64,000 nucleotides of DNA from Actinoplanes sp. M2I2 (GCF_023544445.1 NZ_JALPVJ010000019.1:109718-173717); one strand, 5' to 3'; counted from the stretch's first letter, positions 32,346 to 42,036 are shown. The notes: a model not told the origin generated them from the letters alone. Program-made: numbers and translations.

Positions 32346-34550
32346 TCAAGCCGAGATCGTGCTCACCCCGTTCAGCATGGCGCGGATCTGCTCGGGGTCG
32401 GCGGGCTTGCCGAACAGGTATCCCTGCCCGTGGTCGATCCCGAGGCGGCGCAGCGTGGCCCACTGCGCATCGGTCTCGATGCCCTCGGCCACCGTCTGCA
32501 TCTTGAGCGCCTGACCGAGCCCGGCCACGGCGTCGACCAGCGCCACGTCGTCGGCGTCGGTGTCCACGTCGTCGACGAACGTCTTGTCGATCTTGATCAC
32601 GTCGACGGGCAGCTGCTTGAGGTAGCTCAGCGACGAGTAGCCGGTGCCGAAGTCGTCGATCGCCAGGCGTACGCCGAGCTCGCGCAGCGCGTGCAGGGTC
32701 TGCTTGGCCGTGGCGATGTCCTCCATCAGCATCGACTCGGTGATCTCGAGGGTGAGCGAGGCGGGGTCGAGGCCGGCGTCGTCCAGCGCCGCGGCGACGT
32801 CGTCGACCAGCCCGGCGTACTGGAACTGGCGGGCCGACAGGTTGACGTTGACCTTGAGCCCGGCGGCGGCCGGCGACTCGGCGCGCCAGCGGGCGAGCTG
32901 GGCGCAGGCCTCCCGCAGGACCCACCCGCCGAGCGGCACGATCAGGCCGTTGGCCTCGGCCGCGGCGATGAAGTGGTACGGGCCGAGCAGTCCGTCGCGC
33001 GGGTGGTTCCAGCGCACCAGCGCCTCGACCGACGTCACGCGCTGCGTCTGCATGTCGACGACGGGCTGGTAGAGGACGGCGAACTCCTGGTGCTCGAGCC
33101 CGTGCTCCAGATCGATCCGCAGCTGGGCCTCCTCGAGCACCGAGATCGTCATCGTCGGGTCGAAGACGGCGTACCCGTTGCGGCCGGCCCGCTTGGCCGC
33201 GTACATGGCCAGGTCGGCGTTGCCCAGAAGCTGGTCGCCGGATCGGTCGTCGGCCGTCGAGGTCGCGATGCCGATGCTCAGCGAGCAGGTGATGTCGCGG
33301 CTGCCCAGCCGGATGGGCTCGCGGATCGTGCGGACCAGCCGCTCGGCCAGCGCCGCGGCGTCACCCGGCTCGAGGTCGCGCATGAGGATGGCGAACTCGT
33401 CGCCGCCGAGCCGGGCCAGCACGTCGGACGGGCGGACGTGCCGGCGCAGACGACCGGCGATGGTGGTCAGCAGCTCGTCGCCCGCGCTGTGCCCGAGGTT
33501 GTCGTTGACCAGCTTGAAGTCGTCGAGGTCGAGCAGCAGCACGGTGACCGGCCGGTCGGGGCCGGTGACCGCCTCGGCCAGCCGCAGCCGGAACAGCGCC
33601 CGGTTGGGCATGCCGGTCAGCGAGTCTGTGTACGCCTGGAGCTGCAGCTTCTCCTCGAGCGCGCGCCGGGTGCCGATGTCGCGCAGGCTGATCACGACGG
33701 CCTCGATGTCGGGGTCGCTGATCCAGTTGGTGGCCAGAACGTCGACGTACACCCACTCGCCGTCGGGGCCGGCGAGCCGGGACTCGACGCGCAGGCTCTG
33801 CCCGATCGGCTGGGCCATCAGGTCGGCGAAGAACTGCTGGGCCGGCTCCACCCGGTCGGTGGGCAGGAGGGTGCTCAGGCGCTTGCCGACCAGGGCCTGG
33901 GGTTCGAGGCCAAGCATCTGGCTGACGGACGAGGTGGCGTACCGGATGAGCCTGTCCGGCCCGATGGCAAGCACGGCGTCGGCCGAGGCCGCGAGCATCG
34001 TCTCGGCCCGCTGCTCGGCGGCGCGCCGGCGGTTGTCGAGGGAGCGGCGGCTCTTGGCGTAGATCGCGGTCAGGCCGACGACACAGCCCATCATCGCGGT
34101 CAGCACGAAGGTGGTGCCCAGGTGGGTGCCGGCCCGCATCGGGAGCAGCAACGCGTAGCCGCCGACCGACATCACGCCGAGCCCGATGACGAACCGGGGC
34201 GAGAAGAGCGCGGCCGCGGTGATCAGCAACAGCACGACGGCCGGGACGTAGAGCATCCAGCCTTCCGGGTCGACCCAGCCGAACAGCACCATCACCGGCA
34301 TCTCGCCGAACCACCAGGCCGTCAGCAGATGCCGGTTGCGCTCGCTGCGCACGATGCGGGCCCAGGGCAGCCAGAAGATCGCCGCCTGGCACAGCACGGC
34401 GATCACCACCGGGACCAGCCACCAGCGATCGGCCTGAGCCCAGGCCGTGGCGACCCGGATGCCCCCGATCGCCGTGACCACGGCGGCCATGGCGGCACCG
34501 ATACGCACTTGACGCGCCCAGTACTCGGCCGTGTGGTCGTCCATCATCAT
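32346..34550 (-). CDS. GGDEF-EAL cyclic-di-GMP enzyme with membrane-bound N-terminus and PAS domain
   Basis: 734 aa from ATG 34550 (ATG 34544 and GTG 34559 are close alternatives). About six membrane helices (1-170), a PAS-like domain (~185-310), a GGDEF domain with intact LARLGGDEFAIL (382-386) and an EAL domain with SVEALVRW, LEITESMLM, LAIDDFGTGYSSLSYL and VAEGIETDAQ. Both halves keep their key residues, so it could make and break c-di-GMP; the net activity is unknown. It is the only c-di-GMP enzyme in the window and lies about 4.5 kb from the end of a riboswitch-controlled gene. Confidence 0.93.
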   Translation of the reverse strand: MMMDDHTAEYWARQVRIGAAMAAVVTAIGGIRVATAWAQADRWWLVPVVIAVLCQAAIFWLPWARIVRSERNRHLLTAWWFGEMPVMVLFGWVDPEGWMLYVPAVVLLLITAAALFSPRFVIGLGVMSVGGYALLLPMRAGTHLGTTFVLTAMMGCVVGLTAIYAKSRRSLDNRRRAAEQRAETMLAASADAVLAIGPDRLIRYATSSVSQMLGLEPQALVGKRLSTLLPTDRVEPAQQFFADLMAQPIGQSLRVESRLAGPDGEWVYVDVLATNWISDPDIEAVVISLRDIGTRRALEEKLQLQAYTDSLTGMPNRALFRLRLAEAVTGPDRPVTVLLLDLDDFKLVNDNLGHSAGDELLTTIAGRLRRHVRPSDVLARLGGDEFAILMRDLEPGDAAALAERLVRTIREPIRLGSRDITCSLSIGIATSTADDRSGDQLLGNADLAMYAAKRAGRNGYAVFDPTMTISVLEEAQLRIDLEHGLEHQEFAVLYQPVVDMQTQRVTSVEALVRWNHPRDGLLGPYHFIAAAEANGLIVPLGGWVLREACAQLARWRAESPAAAGLKVNVNLSARQFQYAGLVDDVAAALDDAGLDPASLTLEITESMLMEDIATAKQTLHALRELGVRLAIDDFGTGYSSLSYLKQLPVDVIKIDKTFVDDVDTDADDVALVDAVAGLGQALKMQTVAEGIETDAQWATLRRLGIDHGQGYLFGKPADPEQIRAMLNGVSTISA

Positions 34551-34632
34551 CTGCTGCACGGGCGCACCGATCGGCTCCCCCGCCGGCAACCTGAGTGAAA
34601 CCGTCGGCCCGGCCGTGACAAATGTCAGTGGA

Positions 34633-34650
34633 TGAGTGAGCGCTCGCTCA
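34633..34650. promoter_or_regulatory. Near-perfect 18-bp palindrome, probable TetR operator
   Basis: TGAGTGAGCGCTCGCTCA has 8 of 9 paired positions matching, the classic TetR-type operator layout. It covers the presumed -35 region of the TetR gene, so autorepression is expected. Confidence 0.8.
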
Positions 34651-34651
34651 T

Positions 34652-34657
34652 TAAGCT
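34652..34657 (+). promoter_or_regulatory. Putative -10 (TAAGCT) of the TetR-ABC operon
   Basis: TAAGCT lies immediately after the operator and ends 6 bases before the GTG at 34664, which points to a leaderless transcript controlled by the palindrome. Confidence 0.55.
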
Positions 34658-34663
34658 GTCGTC

Positions 34664-35257
34664 GTGGAGAACAAGCGACGACGCGTCCGCGCGCTCGCAC
34701 CCGAGGAACGGCGCGCCGCCCTCATCGACGCGACCATCCCGCTGCTGCACGAGCACGGGCTCGACGTCAGCACCCGGCAGATCGCCCAGGCCGCCGGCGT
34801 CGCCGAGGGCACGATCTTCGGCGTCTTCGAGACGAAGACGTCGCTGGTCGTGTGCTCGGTCATCAAGGCGCTGGACCCGCAGCCGACGCTGGCCGCGCTG
34901 GCCGCGATCGACCGGGCCGCGCCGCTGCGGGAGCGACTGATCAAGGCGACCGAGCTCGTGCACGCGCGGTTCGCCGAGAACGCCCAGCTCCTGAGCGCGG
35001 CGCGGAAGCTGATCCTCTCCGGGGACGCGTCCGCCCAGGCCATCTCGAACCGGGAGGCCCTGCACGCCGCGCTGACCGACGTCATCGCGGCGACCGGCGT
35101 GGACGAGCTCCGCCGCCCACCGGCGGCGGTGGCCACGTTGCTGCTCCTGTTCTGCGGCGCCAACACATACGGGCCGTTCGGCGACCCGGACAACTTCAGC
35201 GGCGAGGAGACGGTCTCCCTGCTGCTCGACGGACTGCTCCGACGGGGGACCCAGTAG
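34664..35257 (+). CDS. TetR-family transcriptional regulator
   Basis: 197 aa. The HTH is STRQIAQAAGVAEGTIFGVF followed by ETKTSLV (~38-62). The C-terminal ligand domain is helical and unassigned. It is followed, with stop and start overlapping at one base (TAGTG), by the two exporter genes, which it very likely represses through the palindrome at 34633, with inducer an exported compound. Confidence 0.93.
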   Translation: MENKRRRVRALAPEERRAALIDATIPLLHEHGLDVSTRQIAQAAGVAEGTIFGVFETKTSLVVCSVIKALDPQPTLAALAAIDRAAPLRERLIKATELVHARFAENAQLLSAARKLILSGDASAQAISNREALHAALTDVIAATGVDELRRPPAAVATLLLLFCGANTYGPFGDPDNFSGEETVSLLLDGLLRRGTQ

Positions 35258-36993
35258 TGCTCATCCAACTGCTCCGCACCTATCTACGGCCCTACCGGCG
35301 GGACATCACGCTCGTCGTGTTCTTCCAGTTCATCCAGACCCTGGCGACGCTCTATCTGCCCACGCTGTTCGCCGACATCATCGACCGGGGCGTGGTCCGG
35401 GGCGACACCGGCTACGTCATGCGGATCGGCGGGTGGATGCTGGTCATCACGCTGGCCAGCATCGCCGCCCAGGTCGTCGCGGTCTACTTCGGCGCCCGTA
35501 CGGCGATGGCGGTCGGCCGGGACGTCCGGGGCGCGATCTTCGAGCGGGTGCAGACGTTCTCGGCCCGCGAGGTGGGCCAGTTCGGCGCGCCGTCGCTGAT
35601 CACGCGGACCACCAACGACGTCCAGCAGGTGCAGATGCTGGTGCTGATGACCTTCACCCTGATGGTCTCGGCGCCGATCATGTGCGTCGGCGGCATCGTG
35701 CTGGCCCTGCGGCTCGACGTCCCGCTGTCGTCGCTCCTGCTGGTCATCGTCCCGATCCTGGTCGCCACGGTGGCCGCGATCATCGTGCGGATGCGGCCCC
35801 TGTTCCGCTCGATGCAGAAGCGCATCGACCGGGTCAACCAGGTGATGCGCGAGCAGATCAGCGGCATCCGGGTGATCCGCGCGTTCGTCCGCGACGAGCG
35901 CGAGCAGACCCGCTACGAGGGCGCCAACACCGAGCTGACCGACGTGTCGCTCAAGGTCGGCAAGCTGATGGCGCTGATGTTCCCGACGGTCATGCTGATC
36001 GTCAACCTGTCCAGCGTCGCCGTGCTGTGGTTCGGCGGCCACCGCATCGACTCCGGCGCCATGCAGGTCGGCGCGCTCACCGCGTTCCTCAGCTATCTCA
36101 TGCAGATCCTCATGGCGATCATGATGGCGACCTTCATGTTCGTGATGATCCCGCGGGCCGAGGTCTGCGCCGAGCGGATCAAGGAGGTGCTGAGCACCGA
36201 GTCCAGCGTCGCGCCGGCCGCCGACCCGGTCACCGCGGTCACCGAACACGGCCTCCTCGACCTGCACGACGTCGGGTTCCGCTACCCCGGCGCCGAGGCC
36301 CCCGTGCTCAGCGGCATCGAGCTGACGGCCCGCCCGGGCCAGATCACCGCGGTCATCGGCAGCACCGGCAGTGGCAAGACCACGCTGCTCAACCTGGTGC
36401 CGCGGCTCTTCGACGCGACCGCGGGCACGGTCCTGGTGGACGGCGTCGACGTGCGCGACCTCGACCCGGCCCTGCTGTCGCGGCTGATCGGCCTGGTCCC
36501 ACAGCGCCCCTACCTGTTCTCGGGCACGGTCGCCTCCAATCTGCGGTACGGCAACCCGGACGCCACCGACGAGCAGCTGTGGGAGGCCCTGGAGATCGCC
36601 CAGGCCCGCGGCTTCGTCGAACGGATGGAGGGCGGCCTGGACGCACCGATCGCGCAGGGCGGGACGAACGTGTCGGGCGGCCAGCGGCAGCGCCTGGCGA
36701 TCGCCCGGGTGCTCGTGCACCGGCCCGAGATCTACCTGTTCGACGACTCGTTCTCGGCGCTCGACTACGCCACCGACGCGGCGCTGCGCTCGGCCCTCAC
36801 CGAGCACATCGCCGACGCCACCGTGGTGATCGTCGCGCAGCGGGTGAGCACCATCCGCGACGCCGACCGGATCGTCGTGCTCGACGACGGGCGGGTGGTC
36901 GGGACGGGCACCCACGCCGACCTCATGGACACCAATGCGACGTACCGGGAAATCGTCCTGTCGCAGCTCTCGGCTCAGGAGGCCGCAGCATGA
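35257..36993 (+). CDS. ABC exporter subunit (TMD-NBD), with Asp in place of the catalytic Glu
   Basis: 578 aa. Six helices then NBD: Walker A IGSTGSGKTT (~368), signature VSGGQRQRLAIARVL, Walker B IYLFDDSFSALD, where the usual catalytic Glu is Asp, and VVIVAQRVSTI in the switch region (Gln where the switch His is usual). This is the degenerate site of heterodimeric exporters such as TM287/288, where one ATP site is catalytically weak. ATGA overlap to the partner gene. Likely drug or lipid export. Confidence 0.93.
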   Translation: MLIQLLRTYLRPYRRDITLVVFFQFIQTLATLYLPTLFADIIDRGVVRGDTGYVMRIGGWMLVITLASIAAQVVAVYFGARTAMAVGRDVRGAIFERVQTFSAREVGQFGAPSLITRTTNDVQQVQMLVLMTFTLMVSAPIMCVGGIVLALRLDVPLSSLLLVIVPILVATVAAIIVRMRPLFRSMQKRIDRVNQVMREQISGIRVIRAFVRDEREQTRYEGANTELTDVSLKVGKLMALMFPTVMLIVNLSSVAVLWFGGHRIDSGAMQVGALTAFLSYLMQILMAIMMATFMFVMIPRAEVCAERIKEVLSTESSVAPAADPVTAVTEHGLLDLHDVGFRYPGAEAPVLSGIELTARPGQITAVIGSTGSGKTTLLNLVPRLFDATAGTVLVDGVDVRDLDPALLSRLIGLVPQRPYLFSGTVASNLRYGNPDATDEQLWEALEIAQARGFVERMEGGLDAPIAQGGTNVSGGQRQRLAIARVLVHRPEIYLFDDSFSALDYATDAALRSALTEHIADATVVIVAQRVSTIRDADRIVVLDDGRVVGTGTHADLMDTNATYREIVLSQLSAQEAAA

Positions 36994-38936
36994 CCGCCCC
37001 GCAACGCCCCATGGGCGGCCCCCCGGCCGTACGGATGATGGCCGGTCCCGCCCCCACCGAGAAGCTGCAGGACTTCAAGGGCTCGACCAAGCGCCTGCTC
37101 GGGCTGCTCCGGCCGCAACGCGTCCTGGTCGGTTTCGTCGTGCTCGCCGGCGCGGTCAGCGTCGCGCTGTCGGTGCTCGGCCCCTACCTGCTCGGTCACG
37201 CCACCAACATCATCTTCGCCGGCTACATCGGCCGCACCGTCGACGGCGACGTCACCAAGGCCGAAGCCGTGGCCGCCCTGCGCGCGCAAGGCGACGACAC
37301 CCGGGCCAACCTGCTCAACGCGGTCGACTTCACGCCCGGGCAGGGCATCGATTTCAACCGCCTGGCCCACGTGCTGGCCTGGATCGCGCTGATCTACCTC
37401 TTCGCCTGGCTGTTCGGCGTCCTGCAGGGCCGGATCACGGCCACCGTGGTGCAGACGGCCGTCTTCCGCCTGCGGCAGCAGGTCGAGTCCAAGCTGTCCC
37501 GGCTGCCGCTGTCGTATTTCGACCAGCAGCCCCGGGGCGAGGTGCTGAGCCGGGCCACCAACGACACCGACAACATCTCGCAGACCCTGCAGCAGACGTT
37601 CTCCCAGCTGATCACCTCGCTGCTGACGATCGTCGGGGTGCTCTTCGCGATGTTCTGGATCTCGCCCCTGCTCGCGCTGATCGCGCTGGTCACGGTGCCG
37701 GTCTCGTTCGGCGTGACGATGGTCGTGGGCAAGCGCTCGCAACCCAACTTCGTCGCCCAGTGGGCCACCACCGGCCGGCTCAACGGCCACATCGAGGAGA
37801 TGTTCACCGGCCACTCGCTGGTCAAGGTGTTCGGCCGGCAGGACGAGGCGGTCAAGACCTTCGAGGAGCACAACACCAAGCTGTACGCGTCGTCGTTCCG
37901 GGCGCAGTTCATCAGCGGCCTCATCCAGCCGGCCATGATGTTCATCAGCAACCTCAACTACGTGCTGGTCGCCGTCGTGGGCGGCCTGCGGGTGGCCTCC
38001 GGGTCGCTGACGCTCGGCGAGGTGCAGGCGTTCATCCAGTACTCGAGGCAGTTCAGCCAGCCGCTCACCCAGGTCGCCTCGATGGCCAACCTGATCCAGT
38101 CCGGCGTCGCCTCCGCCGAGCGGGTGTTCGCCCTGCTGGACGCGCCGGAACAGTCCCCTTCGCCGGCGGTGGCCGACCTCGGGACCGTCCGCGGCCAGAT
38201 CACCTTCGAGGACGTCTCGTTCCGGTACGTGCCGGACAAGCCGCTCATCGAGCACCTGTCGCTCTCGGCCCGCCCCGGCCAGACCGTGGCGATCGTCGGC
38301 CCGACCGGCGCCGGCAAGACCACGCTGGTGAACCTGCTGATGCGCTTCTACGACGTCGACGCCGGCCGCATCCTGCTCGACGGCCGCGACATCGCCACCA
38401 TGCCCCGCGAGCAACTACGCGAGGAGATCGGCATGGTCCTGCAGGACACCTGGCTGTTCGGCGGGACGATCGCGGAGAACATCGCGTACGGCGCCGACAG
38501 CTTCGACCTGGAAGCGGTGAAGAAGGCGGCCGAGGCGGCGTACGTCGACCCCTTCGTCCGCATGCTGCCCGACGGCTACGACACGGTGATCGACGAGGAG
38601 GGCTCGAACGTCAGCGCCGGCCAGAAGCAGCTGATCACGATCGCCCGGGCCTTCCTGGCCGAGCCCAGCATCCTGATCCTCGACGAGGCGACCAGCTCGG
38701 TCGACACCCGGACCGAGGTGCTGATCCAGAAGGCGATGGCCACGCTGCGCGAGGGCCGCACGTCCTTCGTGATCGCCCACCGCCTGTCCACCATCCGCGA
38801 CGCCGACCTGATCCTGGTGATGGAGGACGGCCACATCGTCGAACAGGGCACGCATGACGAGCTGATCGCGGCGGGCGGGGCTTACGCCAAGCTGTACTCG
38901 GCGCAGTTCGCCCAGGCCGTGGTCGAGGTCGATTGA
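36990..38936 (+). CDS. ABC exporter subunit (TMD-NBD), catalytically normal partner
   Basis: 648 aa. The TMD contains an extra ~50-residue loop after helix 1 (TVDGDVTKAEAVAALRAQGD), typical of the partner subunit in these actinobacterial pairs. NBD: Walker A VGPTGAGKTT (~437), signature VSAGQKQLITIARAF (the usual Gly-Gly is Ala-Gly), Walker B ILILDEATSSVD, switch FVIAHRLST. It forms a heterodimer with the upstream protein. A strong terminator follows. Confidence 0.93.
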   Translation: MTAPQRPMGGPPAVRMMAGPAPTEKLQDFKGSTKRLLGLLRPQRVLVGFVVLAGAVSVALSVLGPYLLGHATNIIFAGYIGRTVDGDVTKAEAVAALRAQGDDTRANLLNAVDFTPGQGIDFNRLAHVLAWIALIYLFAWLFGVLQGRITATVVQTAVFRLRQQVESKLSRLPLSYFDQQPRGEVLSRATNDTDNISQTLQQTFSQLITSLLTIVGVLFAMFWISPLLALIALVTVPVSFGVTMVVGKRSQPNFVAQWATTGRLNGHIEEMFTGHSLVKVFGRQDEAVKTFEEHNTKLYASSFRAQFISGLIQPAMMFISNLNYVLVAVVGGLRVASGSLTLGEVQAFIQYSRQFSQPLTQVASMANLIQSGVASAERVFALLDAPEQSPSPAVADLGTVRGQITFEDVSFRYVPDKPLIEHLSLSARPGQTVAIVGPTGAGKTTLVNLLMRFYDVDAGRILLDGRDIATMPREQLREEIGMVLQDTWLFGGTIAENIAYGADSFDLEAVKKAAEAAYVDPFVRMLPDGYDTVIDEEGSNVSAGQKQLITIARAFLAEPSILILDEATSSVDTRTEVLIQKAMATLREGRTSFVIAHRLSTIRDADLILVMEDGHIVEQGTHDELIAAGGAYAKLYSAQFAQAVVEVD

Positions 38937-38954
38937 TCTCTTTCCAGGACGAAA

Positions 38955-38982
38955 GCGGGGGCGGCCATCTGGCCGCCCCCGC
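38955..38982. terminator. Perfect 12-bp hairpin terminator between convergent operons
   Basis: GCGGGGGCGGCC, loop ATCT, then GGCCGCCCCCGC. It serves the exporter operon (ends 38936) and the Calx-beta gene (ends 39001). Confidence 0.93.
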
Positions 38983-39000
38983 CTTACTTACTGCTGCTGG

Positions 39001-41943
39001 TTACTTGATGACCGGGCGGACGATCGCCGACCAGCCACCGTTGATGCCACGGTCCTCGTCACCGTCGACCCAGGCGCGGAGCGCCACGGTGCCGGACGGG
39101 ACAGCCGCGGTGGCGGCGTAGGCGCCGTTCACGTTGGCCTTGCTCACCAGGAGGTTGGTCCAGGTGTTCGGGCCGGTCCAGCGCTGAACGACGACCTTGC
39201 GGCCGGCGGCGTTCGGGATGGTCTTGACCGTCACCGAGACGCGACCCTTCGAGGGCGAGCTGGCCGTGAGGCTGGCCCACTGGTTCACCCAGACAGTCGC
39301 CTCGGCCGAGTTGACCTCCTGCGACTGCGTGACGAACCGCGTGCCCTGCACGATCGACCGCGAGAACGAGTAGTTACCGTTCGCGGCGGCCTTGGTGGTC
39401 GCGATCCACTTCAGGTCGCCACCGGAAACCGGGGCGCCCCACAGCTCGACCGAGGCGTTGGCCGCGACCTTACCGGTGATCGAGACGGGGCCCGTGCCGT
39501 TGACGGCCATCGGGGCGTTGATCGTCGGCGTCGGAGCCTCTCCCGGCTCCTCACCCGGCTCACCCGGCGTGGTACCACCGTCGCTAGCCGCGATCGTGAC
39601 CCAACCATCGCGAACCGAACCGGTGCCGCCAAAGCCGACACCCGAGATCTCGACAGCCTCAGCCGGCTCGGCGTAGTTGTCGTCGGTGATGGTCAGATTG
39701 CCGATCGGCACCGTCGTGCCGCTCGGGGTGCCGGCCGGCACGTTGACGGGGAAGCTCGTCGGCGAGAAGTCGCCCGTGGCAGCCGCGATCGTGCCGTGGT
39801 TAGCCTTGCCCGTCGCCGTGACGTTGAGGAGCGTCGCGTCCTGCGCCGCACCCGAAGTGACGCCGGTCAGAGCAACGACATCGCCCTCCACCGCGTTCCT
39901 CGAGTCGACGACCAGGATCGGGGCGGCATCGTCGTTCTTCAGCGTGAGGACTCCGGTGAGCGGTCCGCCGGTGGCGTCCGTCTCGCCAGCGTCACGGGTG
40001 ATCTCCAGTCGCACCGTCTCGTCGGTTTCAAATACGGTGTCACCCTTCACGAGCAGCAGCACATAGCCCGAGGTCGCTCCGGGGGCGATGTTCTGAGTCG
40101 TGTTGAGCGTCGTCAGCGGGTCGAAGTCGTCGCTACCCAGTCCAGCCAGGGCCGCCTCGGCGGTGCCGGCCGGAGTTGCGTAGTTGACCTTCCAGCTGAT
40201 CTGGTTCTTGCTCGGGTTCGACAGGTTGACCTGGAAAAGCGCGGCGCTGTAGCCGTTGCCTTCCGGCATCGTCATCGAAGCCTGAGCGAGGCTGATGCTG
40301 GGCTTGTCGTCGTCGTCGGTGATGGTCACCTGGTTGACGCCCAAATTCAGGCCCGCCGACAGCTGCGTGCCGCTGACACTGGCGTCGGTCAGCGTGACGG
40401 CGATGTTCTCGCCGTCGTCCTCGTCCACATCGTCGCCGATGATGTCGACAGTGAAAGTCTTCTCCGTGTCACCCGGCGCGAAAGTAAGCGTCCCGGTCGT
40501 GGCCGTGAAGTCGTCACCAGCAGTCGCGACGCCGATCGTCCCGGCGCCCGTACCGGCCGCGACTGCGTAACCGACCCTCTGCTCGCGACCCGACGACTTC
40601 GACAGCTTGACGGTGAACGTGCGTGCCTTGGTGGCGTTCGGGCCGCCCTCTGTCACCGTGGTCGGCGTCAGAGTGACCTGCGGACCAAGCGCGGAACCGC
40701 TGTCGTCAATGCCGCCCTCGGCCGACGAGGTGGCACCGAGCGTGCCGTTGGCGACGCCCGAAAGCGTGACTTTGAAGTCCTCCGGGCTGACCTCGTCAAG
40801 GCTGTCCGGCAGCGTGGCCACCGAGATAGGGCTGGTCGGCGCCGTGGCCAGAGCAGGAATGCTCACGGAGCCGTTCGTGACGGCCGTGTAGTCCAGGCCG
40901 GCCTTCGCGATGCCATGCGTCGGGTCCGTCGCGGTGGCGAGATCCGACGTGTCCCAGCGGGCGGTGACGACCTGCTCCGAGCGCCCGGACATGGTGACGT
41001 TGAACAGGGACGGGGAACCTTCGGTGACCCGGCCGGCGCTCGCGATGCTCACCACGGGAGCCGCGTCGTTGTCGGCGATGTTGACCGTCGTGGAGGCGGT
41101 CCCAGCGACGTTGGCTCCGGCGGAACCGTTGACGGTGAAGCTCTGGATGTCAGCTTCGTCGATGTTGTCATTGGTGATTTCGACTTGCGTGGACCCGCTC
41201 GACGTGTTCGGCGGGATCGAGATCGAGGTGTTGATCGCGTCGTAGTCCTGGCCCGACGTGGCCGTTCCGTTGGCCGTGGCGACCGGAATCGTCACGGTGT
41301 ACGGCGACTGCTTGGACAGCAGCGCCGTGATCGTGGCGTGTCGGTTGGCGTCCACCAGGTTTTCGCTGACCGGGTTAGGGCTCGCGCTCAGGGTGTACGT
41401 CGGATTGTCATCGTCAAGGATCGTGCCCACGGCAACAGCGCCGCCGGCGCTGAAGGTACCGGCCTGGGCCGCCGGGGTGGGGTTGGTCAAGGTGACCGTA
41501 AACGTCTCCTGGTCAGGCTCGTCGATGGTGTCCTGCACCGTCGGAATCGAGATGGTCCGTGACTGGGGAGCCGTGGTGGTGGAGTACTCCGGGAAGGTTA
41601 CGGTGCCCGGCGTAGCGGTGTAGTCAGTAGTGGCTGTAGCCGTTTGGCCCGCCTCGGTGGTCGGCGTGTAGGTCAGCGTCTCTTCAAGAAGACTGCTGCC
41701 AGCCGCCGGAGCGGGACGGGTGATGGTGAAAACAACCGCGTTGCCTTCGACCGCCTGTGCTGCCGTAATCGTGTACACGGCGGCGACCGGGGCTGCGAAC
41801 GCTGGTGAGGCCACCGCGATAACCGGCACCAGGCCGACCACTCCGGCCGTGACGGTTGCCAGTGCTGTTCGCACCGACTTGGGGCCACGCAGCATGAACG
41901 GAACCGAGCCGCTCTTGGCCGCATGGGCTTCTGGATAGCGCAT
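39001..41943 (-). CDS. Secreted multi-Calx-beta-domain protein (putative adhesin)
   Basis: 980 aa. ATG 41943 has GAAGGAGAAGG upstream. Signal peptide with a long n-region, hydrophobic core (ATVTAGVVGLVPVIAVASP), cut near AFA/APV. Six Calx-beta-type repeats of ~100 residues follow, each with the pattern V-x-E-G, D-Y/F-x-x-x, then an acidic D-x-x-x-E-x-x-E-x-F/V strand (for example GDDVDEDDGENIAVTLTD), which bind calcium in relatives. A Pro/Glu linker (TTPGEPGEEPGEAP) leads to a C-terminal ~150-residue beta domain ending in GWSAIVRPVIK. No sortase motif. Probably an extracellular adhesin or matrix protein. Its leader carries a c-di-GMP-I riboswitch. Confidence 0.9.
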   Translation of the reverse strand: MRYPEAHAAKSGSVPFMLRGPKSVRTALATVTAGVVGLVPVIAVASPAFAAPVAAVYTITAAQAVEGNAVVFTITRPAPAAGSSLLEETLTYTPTTEAGQTATATTDYTATPGTVTFPEYSTTTAPQSRTISIPTVQDTIDEPDQETFTVTLTNPTPAAQAGTFSAGGAVAVGTILDDDNPTYTLSASPNPVSENLVDANRHATITALLSKQSPYTVTIPVATANGTATSGQDYDAINTSISIPPNTSSGSTQVEITNDNIDEADIQSFTVNGSAGANVAGTASTTVNIADNDAAPVVSIASAGRVTEGSPSLFNVTMSGRSEQVVTARWDTSDLATATDPTHGIAKAGLDYTAVTNGSVSIPALATAPTSPISVATLPDSLDEVSPEDFKVTLSGVANGTLGATSSAEGGIDDSGSALGPQVTLTPTTVTEGGPNATKARTFTVKLSKSSGREQRVGYAVAAGTGAGTIGVATAGDDFTATTGTLTFAPGDTEKTFTVDIIGDDVDEDDGENIAVTLTDASVSGTQLSAGLNLGVNQVTITDDDDKPSISLAQASMTMPEGNGYSAALFQVNLSNPSKNQISWKVNYATPAGTAEAALAGLGSDDFDPLTTLNTTQNIAPGATSGYVLLLVKGDTVFETDETVRLEITRDAGETDATGGPLTGVLTLKNDDAAPILVVDSRNAVEGDVVALTGVTSGAAQDATLLNVTATGKANHGTIAAATGDFSPTSFPVNVPAGTPSGTTVPIGNLTITDDNYAEPAEAVEISGVGFGGTGSVRDGWVTIAASDGGTTPGEPGEEPGEAPTPTINAPMAVNGTGPVSITGKVAANASVELWGAPVSGGDLKWIATTKAAANGNYSFSRSIVQGTRFVTQSQEVNSAEATVWVNQWASLTASSPSKGRVSVTVKTIPNAAGRKVVVQRWTGPNTWTNLLVSKANVNGAYAATAAVPSGTVALRAWVDGDEDRGINGGWSAIVRPVIK

Positions 41944-41959
41944 GTCTTTCCTTCTCCTT

Positions 41960-42036
41960 CGGCGGCTGGGCTGCCTCCGTCGGGGGAGGCCCCTGGCTTT
42001 GCGTCCCCGCCTTACGGCGGGTTTGCCTGTTCGGGT
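41960..42036 (-). promoter_or_regulatory. Cyclic-di-GMP-I (GEMM) riboswitch in the leader of the Calx-beta gene
   Basis: Read on the minus strand: GAACAGGCAAACC, a hairpin CGCC-GTAA-GGCG with a GNRA tetraloop, then GGGACGCAAAGCC, followed by a second stem-loop (GCCTCC...GGAGGC) and AGCCGCCG. The GGCAAACC and GGGACGCAAAGCC blocks around a GNRA-capped helix are the defining conserved core of this class. The aptamer ends about 10 bases before the ribosome-binding site, so control of translation start is likely; I see no obvious terminator. Confidence 0.9.

Noticed and set aside
39796..41562. 588-aa ORF opposite the Calx-beta gene
   Set aside because: No motifs and shadow-type composition; the minus-strand gene has a signal peptide, ribosome-binding site and domain repeats.
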